From Erythrobacter sp. HL-111 (GTDB lineage Bacteria > Pseudomonadota > Alphaproteobacteria > Sphingomonadales > Sphingomonadaceae): 64,000 bases of DNA. The number at the start of each line of letters is the position of its first letter. The stretch's first letter is position 1. The translations under genes and the position numbers were made by a program. Below, in pieces: positions 38,748-48,514 of the stretch. The stretch covers positions 3,127,869-3,191,868 of the forward strand of contig NZ_LT629743.1 in assembly GCF_900105095.1 (NCBI RefSeq), given 5' to 3'. The notes below the pieces were generated by a model. It saw only the letters and a program-made list of their open reading frames with translations, was not told the DNA's origin and did not search any database.

Positions 38748-39200
38748 ATGGAAACCACACCCGCCTTTCTCGGCAAGGACACCCCGCTTCCCGCTTCGCC
38801 CGGGGAAGCGCGGCTCGACTACGTGCCCAATCCGCGGCCCGGGACGCTCTATCTCGTGCGCTTCGCCGCGCCCGAATTCACCTCGCTCTGCCCGGTGACG
38901 AGCCAGCCCGATTTCGCCCATCTGGTGATCGATTACGCGCCGGGGGAAACGATCGTCGAGTCCAAGAGCCTCAAGCTGTTCCTCGGATCCTTCCGCAATC
39001 ACAACGGCTTCCACGAGGACGTGACGGTCGGGATCGGGCAGCGGCTCGCCGGGGAAATGGAACCGCGCTGGCTCAGGATCGGGGGCTACTGGTATCCGCG
39101 CGGCGGCATCCCGATCGACGTGTTCTGGCAGACCGGCGCGCCGCCCGAGGGGTTGTGGCTGCCCGATCAGGGCGTCGCCTCTTATCGCGGACGCGGATGA
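38748..39200 (+). CDS. queF: NADPH-dependent preQ0 reductase QueF
   Basis: QueF reduces the nitrile of 7-cyano-7-deazaguanine (preQ0) to preQ1 in queuosine tRNA modification. The 150-residue unimodular (YkvM-type) enzyme has the catalytic cysteine C48 and acid D55 in [12 protein letters not shown], and the E71-S-K-S-L-K substrate/NADPH-binding motif. The [10 protein letters not shown] stretch follows near residue 85. The length is standard for the single-domain class. It is alone, divergent from the membrane protein upstream (139-base gap), and followed by a likely terminator. No other queuosine gene is in the window. Confidence 0.93.
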   Translation: METTPAFLGKDTPLPASPGEARLDYVPNPRPGTLYLVRFAAPEFTSLCPVTSQPDFAHLVIDYAPGETIVESKSLKLFLGSFRNHNGFHEDVTVGIGQRLAGEMEPRWLRIGGYWYPRGGIPIDVFWQTGAPPEGLWLPDQGVASYRGRG

Positions 39201-39230
39201 TCGATTAAAAACTTTTCCAGAACAATTCTT

Positions 39231-39269
39231 TGGCCGACCGAAGAAGGCTTGCGCGCGGCCAGTCTTTTT
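39231..39269 (+). terminator. Probable terminator after queF
   Basis: TGGCCG (39231-39236) pairs with CGGCCA (39256-39261) around a 19-base loop, followed by GTCTTTTT. It lies 30 bases after the queF stop, in the 222-base gap before the autotransporter gene. The stem is short, so this is moderately supported. Confidence 0.5.
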
Positions 39270-39422
39270 CATAGCATTGTCATACGAGCGGCATAAACGC
39301 CGCCGCGCAGAGGGGGATTCTGCCGCACCGAGTCCGCGAAAGGGTTTCCCCCTCTCAACCGGCGGGGCGGCAAAGCCTCCAGGCGAACAGAACGACCCGC
39401 CATTTCGAGAGGCCAAAAAAAC

Positions 39423-42400
39423 ATGACAAACGCGTTTTCGACCAAGTTCCGCGCCATCGGCGGCGCTTCCGTGCTGGCCATTTCGACCGGCCTTGTCGCC
39501 GCTCCCGGTGCAGCCCAGGTCGCCCCGCCTCAGCCGGTCCAGTCCGCCCCGACGCCGACCGCGCCCGCCGCGCCGGGCAATACGCAGGAATGCGCGCTCG
39601 TCACGACCGTCTCCCCGCCGGAAGTCATCTGCGCGCCCGGCACGGATCCCGATGGCTTCGACGAGGATTTCAACTCGATCTCGGTGACGGTCGAGGAAGG
39701 CTCGCAGGTCCAGGGCGAGATCAACCTGCTGGTCAATGTCGATGCGACGGTCGACGGATCGATCGTCACTTCGACCGACAACGGGCTCTTGCTCGGCGAT
39801 GCGGCGACCGTGGTCAACAACGGCTTCATCCAGGTGACCTCCGACAGCGGGGACGGCATTCGCACCGGCAATGATTCCCTCGTCACGAACAACGGGGTCA
39901 TCAGCACCAACAATGACCTCAATGGCATCAATGACGGCATTTCCGTCGGCGGCGGAAGCACGGTCATCAACAATGGCCTGATCCAGATCGACGGATCGGG
40001 CGATTTCGGGATTTACGATAACAACGGAGAAGGCGGTCAGACCGTCATCAACTCGATCACGGGCTCGATCATCACCACGAACGACGACGGGCTCGGGATC
40101 GCCCTGACCGATGGGGCCACGGTCGAGAACCAGGGGCTTATCCAGACTTTCGGCGAGGAAGCGATCGGCATTGCCGTCGGCGCAGAATCCGAGGTGCTGA
40201 ACGAAGGCTTTGTCTTCACCACCGGCGAAAATGCGATCGGGGTGATTGCCGGCGACGATTCGAGTGTCATCAACACCGGCTCGGGCAATGTCTTCACCTT
40301 CGGCGACGACGCCGCCGCGGTTTCCGTGGGCGACGATTCTTTCGTCCAGAACAACGGCATCATCCTCACGCGCGGCGACGCGGCGTCGGCAGTGGAGGCG
40401 GGCGACGGTTCGATCGTCATCAACAACCCGACCGGCCAGATCGCCACGACGGGCGACGATTCGACCGTCGTGACGATCGACGGCGACGGCACCTTCACCA
40501 ATTCGCGCGGCCTGATCCAGGCGACCGGCGCGGATTCAAAGGGCGTCGACATCAGCGGCGACGCGATCTTCGACAATTCGGGCCGGATCACCTCCGAACA
40601 GGACCGCGCCGTGGATATCGGCGGGGTCGGCACGGTCCGCAATTTCGAAGGCGCGATCATCTTCAGCCGCGGCGGTGACGGCCTGCGCGTCGAAGGCGAC
40701 GGGTCGACCATCTTCAACGCCGGCCTGATCGACAGCGACGGCGACGAGGCGATCGAGGCATCGGGCGTCAACGACCTCACCGTCGTCAACACCGCCACCG
40801 GCATCATCCGCACCCGCGAGAACGGCGACAAGGCGATCGAGGCCGAGGAAAACCTCCGGGTCGAGAACGAGGGCCTCATCGAAAGCGCCGTCTCCGAAGC
40901 GATCGAAGCCGATGCGGGCGGGCTTGTCCTGATCAACTCCGGCCAGATCATCGCCCGGTTCGACGATGCGGTCGACGGCGACGACGACGTCACGATCATG
41001 AACAGCGGCCTGATCCAGGGCGGCGAGAACGACGGGCTCGAGCTGAACTCGGGCTTCATCATGAACTCGGGCACGATCGAAAGCGTGGATTCGGACCCCA
41101 ACGGCTCGCTGATCATCGGCGGGACCGTGCCGGAACTCGATGCCGCGATCGATTTCGACGCGGGCACCGACGGGAACGAGGACGGGGTCGTCTACAACCT
41201 CGAAGGCGGCCTCATTATCGGCGACATCGGGATCAACACGAGCCAGGGCAACCAGGACTCGCCCGACACCAATGACGGCGAACAGACCGTCTACAATTTC
41301 GGCACGATCACCGGCCGCGGCGAGAACCCGGCCAATGGCGACCGGTTCGATGCCGTGCTGCTCGGCAATGGCGACGACACCTTCGTCAAGCTCAACGGCG
41401 GCACCGAGAACGGCGTGGTCGACGGGCAGGCCGGGACCGACCTGTTCGCCTTCATCATCACCGACGACACCGACCGGAGCTTCGACCTTTCGCTGCTGGA
41501 AAGCCAGTACCTGAATTTCGAGGACGTGCGGCTCGGCTCGCAGACCTTCGACTTCATCGAGAATTCGCTCGACGCGCCGGTCGCGGGCGGCGTCATGACG
41601 CTGACCGGGACGGCCGACCAGGCGGTCACGGTGGTCAACACCGCCGTGCTCGAAGGCACGGTCAACGCCACCGTCACCCTGATCGCCGGAGCCGACGAGG
41701 GCATCGACCCCGGCCTCACCATCGGCGAGGACGGCGCGATCGTGACCGACGGCGACGGCGAAGCCGGGTTCGATGCCTCGGCCGCGGACGGCGCGTTCCT
41801 CGTCAATGACGGCTCGATCACGACCACCGGCGAATCGACTGCCGCGGTCGTGTTCGGCGACGGTTCGACCCTCACCAACACCGGCGCGCTGCTGTCGGAA
41901 GGCACCAATGGCGTGGCGGTCGCGGCGGGCGACGACACGACCATCGACAACGCCGCAGGCGCGACCATCACCACCACCGGCGACAACGGCTTCGGCATCG
42001 TCATCAACGGCGACGGGACCGTCACCAATGACGGCGTGATCTCGACCGACGGTCCGACCGCGCAGGCGATCACGATCGCGGGCGATGGCACGGTCACCAA
42101 TGCCGGCATCATCGCCGCGCGCGGCGGCCGGGCGATCGACATCGCGGGGCTTGCCACCGTCACCAATGCGGAAGACGGCGTCATCGGCTCGCAGGACGGC
42201 GATGCGATCCGCTTCAATTCCAGCGGCTCGACGCTGGTCAATGCCGGCGAAATCGTCACCGGCGGCGACGGGGCACTCGGGCTCGAGGCGATCGATGTCG
42301 CGGACACCACGGTCGAGAACTCCGGCACGATCGCGACCGAGGGCGACAGCACCGCGGGCGTCTATGTCGGCACGGATTCGGTCGTGAACAACAGCGGGCA

Positions 42401-44462
42401 GATCACCTCCACCGGCGACCGCGCCATCGGCGTGGCAGCCGGGGACGGTTCGACCGTCAACAACCTGGCGGGCGCCGAGATCTCGACCGAGGGCAGCGAG
42501 GCGCACGGCATCGTGCTCGTCGGCGACGCGACGATCGACAACGCAGGCTCGATCACGACGACCGGCGACGGAGCCTTCGGCATCATCGCCACGTCCGATT
42601 TCACGCTGACCAATTCGGGCACGATCTCGTCCGATGGCGCGCGGGCGATCGACCTCGCGGGAGCGGGCGAACTGACCAACCTCGAAGGCGGCTCGATCGT
42701 CGCGGCCGATGACGATGCGATCCGCTTCAATGCGGGCGGTTCGACCCTGACCAATCGCGGCTCCATCGCTGGCGAGGTCGGCGTGCGCGGCAGCAGCGGC
42801 GCGGACACCGTCGCCAATTTCGGCGCGATCGACGGCGGCAGCGTCGGCGTCGCGCTCGGCGACGGTGCGGACGAGTTCCAGCAATGGTCCGGCGCTTCGG
42901 TCACCGGCGACATCGACCTCGGGGCGGGCGACGACCTGTTCATCCTCGAGGGCGCGGCGTCCTCGGTCACCGGCGACATCGGCGGCGGAGCGGGCGACGA
43001 CACCGCGATCCTCGCCGGGACGCTCGATGCCGACAATTTCACCGACTTCGACACCTACCAGCTCGGCTCGGACCTGGGCGGGACGCTCGACGATCTCGAC
43101 ATCGTCGGCGACCGTACGCTCACCGGCGACGTGGTCCATGTCGGCGAGGTCAATGTCCTGCTCGGCCGGGATTCGCTCACCGCGACCGGCTCGATCACGC
43201 TCGAGGAGACCGGCTCGCTCGTCATCGAGACGCCCGACGACACCGCCGATCTCTTCGCGCTGTCCGGGCAGACGGTCACGGTCCTCGATGACGGGGCGGG
43301 CTTCACCAACAACGGCGCGACGGTCAACATCCTCGATGACGACCTGCTGTTCGATTACGAGGTGGTCGTCGGATCGCTCGCGGTGCGGGTGAACCCGGTC
43401 AATCCGCTGGCCAATTCGGCCGACGCCAACATCGGCGTTTTCGGCGGCGCGCTGACGGCCGGCATCAACGCCGGCACCATCGACCTCGCCACGCTCGACC
43501 GGATCAACCGGCTGCCCGATTCGGCTGCCATGACCGGGGCCGCCGCCGACGCGCTGCCCTCGCTCAGCGAAGGCATGGGCCGCGAGATCTTCGAAAGCGC
43601 GAACCTCGCCAGCGCGGCGCTCGATCGGCACCTGATGGGTGAAGGTTCGGGCGTGTGGGGCCAGATCGCGGTCCGCGGGGCCGAGCAGGACAGCCTCTCG
43701 CTGTCGGCGGACGGGTACGAATCCGACCAGCTCGTCTTCACCGTGGGCGCCGATTTCGAACTGTTCGAAGACGTGCGCTTCGGCCTGCTTGCGAGCTATG
43801 CCGACATCGACACCCAGGACCTCCGCAACGACAGCGTCCCGACCGAACGCAACGAGGCCGAGAGCATCAAGCTCGGCGTCTACATGAGCGCGGGCTTCTT
43901 CGACCGGGGCTTCATCAACGGCGAGGTCGCCTACCTCACCGGCGATATCGAAAGCCGCCGCGACGGGTTCTTCGGGGCCACGAACTCGAACTACGATTTC
44001 GACGGCTTCTCCTCGCGCGTCACGGCGGGCTTCGACCTGATCCCGGACGAGAACGTGTCGGTCACCCCGACGATCGGCATCAACGCGGCGCGGATCAATT
44101 TCGATGACGTCGCGGAGACGGGCGGGTTCGGTTTCACGGTCGAACGCGGCGATGCGGTCTTCGCCGAACTGCGCGGCGGCCTCAACCTCGGGGCGCAGGT
44201 GTCGGAAGGCGTGAACGGCTTCGTGTCGGGCACGGTGATCCGCGACCTGATCGACGATCCGCGCAGCTTCCGCCTGAGCTCGTCGCAGCTCGGCTCGTTC
44301 CTCGTCAACCTGCCGATGCGCGAGCGCAACCGCTTCGAACTCGCGGCGGGCGCCTCGATCACGGTGTCCGAAGGCTTCGCGGTCGATCTCGGCTATCTCG
44401 GCGACTTCAACGAAGGCTACCAGGGCCACTCCGCCCGCGCGAACGTGCGCTTCGCCTTCTGA
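39423..44462 (+). CDS. Large autotransporter with beta-helix passenger
   Basis: The 1679-residue product is a type V secreted protein. The signal peptide is at residues 1-32 (VLAISTGLVAAPGAAQ). The passenger, about residues 70-1390, is a long array of degenerate units of the type V-x-N-x-G-x-I-x-T-x-G-D-x-A-x-G-I, typical of a right-handed beta-helix. From about residue 1412 (GVWGQIAVRGAEQDSLSLSA) a classic outer-membrane beta-barrel domain ends in the terminal aromatic ANVRFAF. The repeats are rich in Asp, Gly and Asn and poor in Lys and Cys. A role in adhesion or the cell surface is inferred. The long minus-strand open frame across it is a composition artefact. Confidence 0.88.
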   Translation: MTNAFSTKFRAIGGASVLAISTGLVAAPGAAQVAPPQPVQSAPTPTAPAAPGNTQECALVTTVSPPEVICAPGTDPDGFDEDFNSISVTVEEGSQVQGEINLLVNVDATVDGSIVTSTDNGLLLGDAATVVNNGFIQVTSDSGDGIRTGNDSLVTNNGVISTNNDLNGINDGISVGGGSTVINNGLIQIDGSGDFGIYDNNGEGGQTVINSITGSIITTNDDGLGIALTDGATVENQGLIQTFGEEAIGIAVGAESEVLNEGFVFTTGENAIGVIAGDDSSVINTGSGNVFTFGDDAAAVSVGDDSFVQNNGIILTRGDAASAVEAGDGSIVINNPTGQIATTGDDSTVVTIDGDGTFTNSRGLIQATGADSKGVDISGDAIFDNSGRITSEQDRAVDIGGVGTVRNFEGAIIFSRGGDGLRVEGDGSTIFNAGLIDSDGDEAIEASGVNDLTVVNTATGIIRTRENGDKAIEAEENLRVENEGLIESAVSEAIEADAGGLVLINSGQIIARFDDAVDGDDDVTIMNSGLIQGGENDGLELNSGFIMNSGTIESVDSDPNGSLIIGGTVPELDAAIDFDAGTDGNEDGVVYNLEGGLIIGDIGINTSQGNQDSPDTNDGEQTVYNFGTITGRGENPANGDRFDAVLLGNGDDTFVKLNGGTENGVVDGQAGTDLFAFIITDDTDRSFDLSLLESQYLNFEDVRLGSQTFDFIENSLDAPVAGGVMTLTGTADQAVTVVNTAVLEGTVNATVTLIAGADEGIDPGLTIGEDGAIVTDGDGEAGFDASAADGAFLVNDGSITTTGESTAAVVFGDGSTLTNTGALLSEGTNGVAVAAGDDTTIDNAAGATITTTGDNGFGIVINGDGTVTNDGVISTDGPTAQAITIAGDGTVTNAGIIAARGGRAIDIAGLATVTNAEDGVIGSQDGDAIRFNSSGSTLVNAGEIVTGGDGALGLEAIDVADTTVENSGTIATEGDSTAGVYVGTDSVVNNSGQITSTGDRAIGVAAGDGSTVNNLAGAEISTEGSEAHGIVLVGDATIDNAGSITTTGDGAFGIIATSDFTLTNSGTISSDGARAIDLAGAGELTNLEGGSIVAADDDAIRFNAGGSTLTNRGSIAGEVGVRGSSGADTVANFGAIDGGSVGVALGDGADEFQQWSGASVTGDIDLGAGDDLFILEGAASSVTGDIGGGAGDDTAILAGTLDADNFTDFDTYQLGSDLGGTLDDLDIVGDRTLTGDVVHVGEVNVLLGRDSLTATGSITLEETGSLVIETPDDTADLFALSGQTVTVLDDGAGFTNNGATVNILDDDLLFDYEVVVGSLAVRVNPVNPLANSADANIGVFGGALTAGINAGTIDLATLDRINRLPDSAAMTGAAADALPSLSEGMGREIFESANLASAALDRHLMGEGSGVWGQIAVRGAEQDSLSLSADGYESDQLVFTVGADFELFEDVRFGLLASYADIDTQDLRNDSVPTERNEAESIKLGVYMSAGFFDRGFINGEVAYLTGDIESRRDGFFGATNSNYDFDGFSSRVTAGFDLIPDENVSVTPTIGINAARINFDDVAETGGFGFTVERGDAVFAELRGGLNLGAQVSEGVNGFVSGTVIRDLIDDPRSFRLSSSQLGSFLVNLPMRERNRFELAAGASITVSEGFAVDLGYLGDFNEGYQGHSARANVRFAF

Positions 44463-44480
44463 TCCGCCGACAGGGCACGC

Positions 44481-44516
44481 AAAAGGGGGCCGACCGCGCG
44501 AGCGGTCGGCCCCTTT
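44481..44516. terminator. Bidirectional terminator
   Basis: GGGGCCGACCGC (44486-44497) pairs perfectly with GCGGTCGGCCCC (44502-44513) around a GCGA loop. AAAA lies before it and TTT after it. It lies between the convergent autotransporter and flavin oxidoreductase genes and can serve both. Confidence 0.9.
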
Positions 44517-44534
44517 CGCTTGCCCCCGGCGCAG

Positions 44535-45815
44535 TCAGCCCGCGCGCGCGGCGAGGATCGCCCTGTTGCGCCTTTCCAGCGCGAGGAACGCCGAAAACGG
44601 TGCCTTGCCCGGCTCGCTCGTGCCCTGATGGCCGAGCTGCCAGAGCTGGTGGTAGAACCACGCCATCCCGGCAAAGCCGTTCACCGCCTTCATCACCTGC
44701 AGCCTCCTGAGGAAGCCGAGCCAGCCGGGAATCACCTCGAGCCCGTCCTCGTAGCGCGGGAGGCGTTCGAGCCCTTCGATCAGGCGGCGCGGGGCATCGG
44801 TCATCACGCACATCGGCCGGCCCAGCCCGATCACGTCGGCCGCGCCGATCTGCAGCGCCTGTTCCATCGCCGCGCGGCTGCGGAAGCCGCCCGTCACCAT
44901 CAGCGGGACCGCGACCTCGGCCTGCATCGCCTTGGCGAAATCGACGAAATAGGCCTCGCGCGAAGCGGTCGAGGGGGCGACGTCCTGCCTTTCCTCGGCC
45001 TCCATGCCTTCGATCCCCATGAGCTTGGGCTGTTCATAGGTCCCGCCCGAAATCTCGATCAGGTCGACCGAGGCCTGTTCGAGCCATTTCACGACTGTCA
45101 GGCTGTCGCGGAAATCGAACCCGCCCTTCTGGAAATCGGCGCTGTTGAGCTTCACCGAAACGGGGAAGTCCGGCCCCACCGCCGCGCGCACGGCGCGCAC
45201 GATATCGAGCAGGAAGCGCGCCCGGTTGGCGAGGTCGCCGCCATATTCGTCGCGGCGAAGGTTGGTGCGCGGGCTGAGGAACTGCGAGACGAGATAGCCG
45301 TGCGCGGCGTGGACCTGGACCCCGGTGAAGCCCGCCTCGCGGCACGCCTCTGCCGCCACCGCCCAGCGGGTGACGAGGTCCGCGATCTCCTCGCGCGTCA
45401 ATGGCACGGGCCGTGCGAACTGGCCGCCGGGAAGGGCGAGCTGCACGTCGGAGGCGGATCTGGGCGCGGGATTGACGTCCTTGCGGACCTGCCGGCCGCC
45501 ATGGCTGATCTGCGCCCAGAGGTGGTTGCCGCCGCGGGTGCCCGCCTTCGCCCACCGCGCCAGCGCCGCGGCCAGCGCGGCATCGGGCGCGCGCTCGATC
45601 ACGACATTGCCGGGCCGCTCGAGATGGTCGCGATCGACGATGACGTTGCCGGTGAGCAGCAGGCCCGCCCCGCCGTCCGACCACAGACCGTAGAGCCGTT
45701 CCAGTTCCGGCGTCGGCGCGCCGTCGGGGGTGGCGAGCCCTTCGGTCATGGCGGCCTTCGCCAGGCGATTGGGCAGAACGGCGCCGCACGGGAGGGTGAG
45801 GGGCGTGTCGAGCAT
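44535..45815 (-). CDS. NADH:flavin oxidoreductase (Old Yellow Enzyme family)
   Basis: The 426-residue product is an FMN TIM-barrel ene-reductase. It begins LPNRLAKAAMTEGLA, with WAQISHGGRQ near residue 99. The substrate-binding histidine pair motif appears as VQVHAAHGYLVSQFLSP near residue 166, followed by R-R-D-E-Y-G-G near residue 186. The phosphate site is VTGGFRSRAAMEQAL near residue 308. It lacks the iron-sulfur and second flavin domains of 2,4-dienoyl-CoA reductase. Such enzymes reduce activated C=C bonds; the substrate is unknown. It is transcribed alone, convergent with the autotransporter. Confidence 0.88.
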   Translation of the reverse strand: MLDTPLTLPCGAVLPNRLAKAAMTEGLATPDGAPTPELERLYGLWSDGGAGLLLTGNVIVDRDHLERPGNVVIERAPDAALAAALARWAKAGTRGGNHLWAQISHGGRQVRKDVNPAPRSASDVQLALPGGQFARPVPLTREEIADLVTRWAVAAEACREAGFTGVQVHAAHGYLVSQFLSPRTNLRRDEYGGDLANRARFLLDIVRAVRAAVGPDFPVSVKLNSADFQKGGFDFRDSLTVVKWLEQASVDLIEISGGTYEQPKLMGIEGMEAEERQDVAPSTASREAYFVDFAKAMQAEVAVPLMVTGGFRSRAAMEQALQIGAADVIGLGRPMCVMTDAPRRLIEGLERLPRYEDGLEVIPGWLGFLRRLQVMKAVNGFAGMAWFYHQLWQLGHQGTSEPGKAPFSAFLALERRNRAILAARAG

Positions 45816-45939
45816 GGGGGAGGCGCCTTGCGTTGCTGAAACCGCAACATGTCTGGACTATCCCCGGCCCTCGCTCAAGCGCGCCCGGCGGTTCGGCACC
45901 AAGCCGCCGGGCGCGCGTTGGTGCAGCAAGGGGCACGTG

Positions 45940-46329
45940 ATGATCTATATCCTTCTCAATCTTTTCCCGATTGCCGCGGCGACGTTGCTGGGGCTTGGCA
46001 TCGGTCTCGTCTGGCTGCGCGCCTCCGACATATTGCTGCCGGGCTGGAAGACGCTCGCCGGGGCGGCGCTGGCGGAATTCTGGCTCGCCTCGATCCTCGC
46101 GGGCGCGCTGATCCTCGCGCCGCAGGAGGCGGGCGAATGGGTGATGGCGCTGGGAAGCGCGGTGGTGATCTGGATCGGCTTTGTCGTGCCGGTGCTGTGG
46201 GTGACCTTCATGGCCTATGAAATGGGCGCGAGCCGGACATTCTCGGCGGCGCTGCACTGGCTGGTGGTGATGGTCGGGCAGGCTTTCCTGATGCAGTCCA
46301 TCGGGCTTTCCGCGCCGCCCGGCGTGTGA
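45940..46329 (+). CDS. Small four-helix membrane protein, DUF1761-like
   Basis: The 129-residue product is almost wholly hydrophobic, with four segments: about residues 2-24, 38-58, 68-90 and 100-120. The order of segments and the WVTFMAYEMGASRTF stretch before the last helix resemble DUF1761 proteins, whose function is unknown. ATG 45940 is preceded by CAAGGGGCACGTG, an acceptable ribosome-binding site. It is the last clearly chromosomal gene before the mobile island. Confidence 0.6.
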   Translation: MIYILLNLFPIAAATLLGLGIGLVWLRASDILLPGWKTLAGAALAEFWLASILAGALILAPQEAGEWVMALGSAVVIWIGFVVPVLWVTFMAYEMGASRTFSAALHWLVVMVGQAFLMQSIGLSAPPGV

Positions 46330-46416
46330 GCCTCGGGCTACAGGATCGCCTCGCCATCCCGCGCGGGCCACCGGGACGTCCCGCGGGGGATGGCGCTGGT
46401 GCACCTAAACGGAGAA

Positions 46417-46439
46417 ACTTCGAACCAATTGTTCGAAGT
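46417..46439. promoter_or_regulatory. Perfect 9-bp inverted repeat before mobilisation genes
   Basis: ACTTCGAAC (46417-46425) and GTTCGAAGT (46431-46439) form a perfect inverted repeat with a CAATT spacer. It lies 154 bases before mobC, in the 46330-46592 gap where base composition drops sharply. No gene is supported in that gap. It could be an operator for the mobilisation genes or part of an origin of transfer, since oriT regions usually hold such repeats beside mobC. Confidence 0.6.
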
Positions 46440-46592
46440 ACTCTCTGACTGGAATGCCCAGCTAAGTTCCTGTTCTCTATACGATAATCCTAACGAGCTT
46501 CCATTTCAATTGGATAGTGCTGCGCCGCAGAAAACTGCGGAATCGGCCAATTCCGACGGCGAAGAGCCGATTGAAAGTCATGGGAGCGGGTC

Positions 46593-47156
46593 ATGGACAG
46601 GCTAACTCCCAAATGGGGCGCATTCGGTAATTCTGGCGGCAATTCCGGCGGGGGCGGGCAAGGCTCCGGCCCCAGCCAGGATAAATGGAACAAGCGGACG
46701 CAAAAGCGTCCCGCTCCCTTCTCGCTGCGTCTGAGCTTCGATGAGAAGCAAAAGCTGATCGAGGATGCCGGTCGGCAATCAATTTCCGCGTATATCAAAT
46801 CACGGTTGTTCGATCCCGATGCGTCGGTCAAACAGGCGCGCGGGCTCAATCCGGTCAAAGACCAGAAAGCGCTGGCTCAACTCCTGGGCATGCTGGGCTC
46901 GTCCCGGATTGCCAAAAACCTGAACGAACTGGCCGAGGCTGCGCGCGTCGGCGCGCTGCCCCTCGGCGATGAGACTGAGCGGGCTATCAAGCGCGCCTGT
47001 GATGATGTCCGGATCATGCGGCGCTTCCTGCTCGCCGCCCTCGGCATAAGGGAAACCGATAAAGCCACACATGTCTGCGAAAGCTGCTCCTCGGCCTTTG
47101 GCCGGGCGGCGGGCGAGCACGGTGACCATGATCGAAATGGGGAGCCTTCCCCATGA
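46593..47156 (+). CDS. mobC: MobC-like relaxosome protein
   Basis: The 187-residue product resembles MobC accessory proteins that bind the origin of transfer and help the relaxase. A Gly/Ser-rich N-terminus of about 35 residues precedes a ribbon-helix-helix-like segment (PFSLRLSFDEKQKLIEDAG, then SISAYIKSRLF). The MobC signature region follows (ALAQLLGMLGSSRIAKNLNE near residue 93), with a helical tail. The last codons overlap the relaxase ATG by four bases. The GC content is visibly lower than in the preceding chromosome. It implies that the island is or was mobilisable. Confidence 0.8.
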   Translation: MDRLTPKWGAFGNSGGNSGGGGQGSGPSQDKWNKRTQKRPAPFSLRLSFDEKQKLIEDAGRQSISAYIKSRLFDPDASVKQARGLNPVKDQKALAQLLGMLGSSRIAKNLNELAEAARVGALPLGDETERAIKRACDDVRIMRRFLLAALGIRETDKATHVCESCSSAFGRAAGEHGDHDRNGEPSP

Positions 47157-48496
47157 TCATCAAGGCATCGCAACGCGGCGGCGGGCGGGCGCTCGCCTCG
47201 CATCTGATGAATGAGCGCGATAACGAGCATGTCGAGCTGCACAAAGTTCGCGGCTTCGTCTCCGACGATCTGCATGGCGCGTTCCTGGAAGCCGAAGCGG
47301 CGGCCAAGGGCACGAAGTGCAAACAGCATTTCTTCTCGGTCAGTCTCTCCCCGCCCGAGACGGAAAATGTCCGGCCTGAAGTCTTCGAGCTGGCCGCGCG
47401 CCGGATCGAGAAGGAAATGGGCCTGGAGCGCCAGCCGATGGCGCTCGTCTTCCATGAAAAGGAAGGCCGCCGCCACGCCCATGCAGTGTGGAGCCGGATC
47501 GACACTGAGAACATGCGGGCGATCAATCTCCCGCATTTCAAGCGCAAGCTGAATGAGATTTCGCGGGGGCTGTTCCTCGAACATGGCTGGAATCTGCCTG
47601 ATGGGTATAAGCGCGGCCAAGATGGAAGGAACCATCGTTCCCCGCTGAATTTCACTCTCGCCGAATGGCAACAAGCCCGGCGCGCCGGGAAAAGCGCTGC
47701 CGATATCAAGGCCACCTTCCAGGAATGCTGGAACGGCGCGAAAGACGTTACCGCCTTCAAGCGCCAGCTCGAAGAGCGCGGCTATTATCTGGCGCAAGGC
47801 GATCGCCGGGGCTTCGTAGCGGTCGATGTCCAGGGCGAAGTCTATGCGATCCCGCGCATGATCGGCCAGAAAACCAAGGCCGTAAAAGAGCGCCTGGGCG
47901 ATCCGTCAACCCTGCCGTCGGTCGATGAGACCAAGGCGCGTGTCGCAGAGCTGATGGAAAAGGTCCTCAAGCGTCACATCACGACGCTCGATAAAGAAAG
48001 CGCACAGCGCCTGAACCCGATCCGCGCGAAAAGGCGCGCTATGCGCGCCGATCATAAGGCTGAGCGCGCGGCGCTCGATCAGCGTCAGGCGGAACGCTGG
48101 GTGGTCGAATCCAAAGCCCGCCAGGCGCGCTTCTCCAAGGGCCTGAAAGGCGTGTGGGACTGGCTGCGCGGCAAGCATAGCGCCGTGCGCAAGCGCAATG
48201 AGGCCGAAGTCGCCTTCAAGCGCGAGCGCGATGCGAAAGAGCGCCAGGACCTGATCACCCGGCAATTGGCCGAACGGCGCGCTCTGCAAGCCAATGTCCG
48301 AAACGAGCGGCAACGCCATGCGAGCGAGCTGGCGCTTCTCTATCGCGACCTCGCGAAAACGCGGGCGCTGTCCGACGCCCTCGAAAAACCCTCCGCGCGG
48401 ACGCGGGCGGCCCTGGATCGCGCCAAGCCGGACCGCACGCGCAACCGCTCCACGCAATCCGGTGGCCGCTCCCGCGACCGCACCCTCGAACCTTAG
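47153..48496 (+). CDS. Relaxase/mobilisation nuclease
   Basis: The 447-residue product has an N-terminal relaxase domain. It opens MIIKASQRGGGRALASHLMN and carries the histidine-rich metal motif HEKEGRRHAHAVW near residues 101-113, which fits the HUH-like/MobA catalytic centre. The second half is a long charged helical region (about residues 250-430, many E/R/K and A), as in other mobilisation proteins. It would nick the origin of transfer and pilot DNA into a recipient through another element's conjugation system. It is coupled to mobC. Eighteen bases after its stop, a third ORF begins and is cut by an IS. Confidence 0.82.
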   Translation: MIIKASQRGGGRALASHLMNERDNEHVELHKVRGFVSDDLHGAFLEAEAAAKGTKCKQHFFSVSLSPPETENVRPEVFELAARRIEKEMGLERQPMALVFHEKEGRRHAHAVWSRIDTENMRAINLPHFKRKLNEISRGLFLEHGWNLPDGYKRGQDGRNHRSPLNFTLAEWQQARRAGKSAADIKATFQECWNGAKDVTAFKRQLEERGYYLAQGDRRGFVAVDVQGEVYAIPRMIGQKTKAVKERLGDPSTLPSVDETKARVAELMEKVLKRHITTLDKESAQRLNPIRAKRRAMRADHKAERAALDQRQAERWVVESKARQARFSKGLKGVWDWLRGKHSAVRKRNEAEVAFKRERDAKERQDLITRQLAERRALQANVRNERQRHASELALLYRDLAKTRALSDALEKPSARTRAALDRAKPDRTRNRSTQSGGRSRDRTLEP

Positions 48497-48514
48497 AGAT
48501 GAAGGACTGGTACT

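Noticed and set aside
40000..43400. CRISPR-like or DNA tandem repeats in the autotransporter
   Set aside because: The recurring GACGGTTCG and ATCGTCACC type words reflect degenerate protein repeats. Spacing is irregular and there are no constant repeats with unique spacers. No CRISPR array was seen in the window.
40536..44429. Minus-strand open frame of 1297 codons opposite the autotransporter
   Set aside because: It is antisense to a clear signal-peptide/beta-helix/barrel protein. Its Asp/Arg/Val-rich composition is what the repeated GC-rich codons give on the complement, and no domain or start context supports it.
46390..46605. Possible 71-residue gene in the gap before mobC
   Set aside because: It overlaps the mobC start, runs across the inverted repeat, and shows no recognisable motif or ribosome-binding site. 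The gap looks regulatory.
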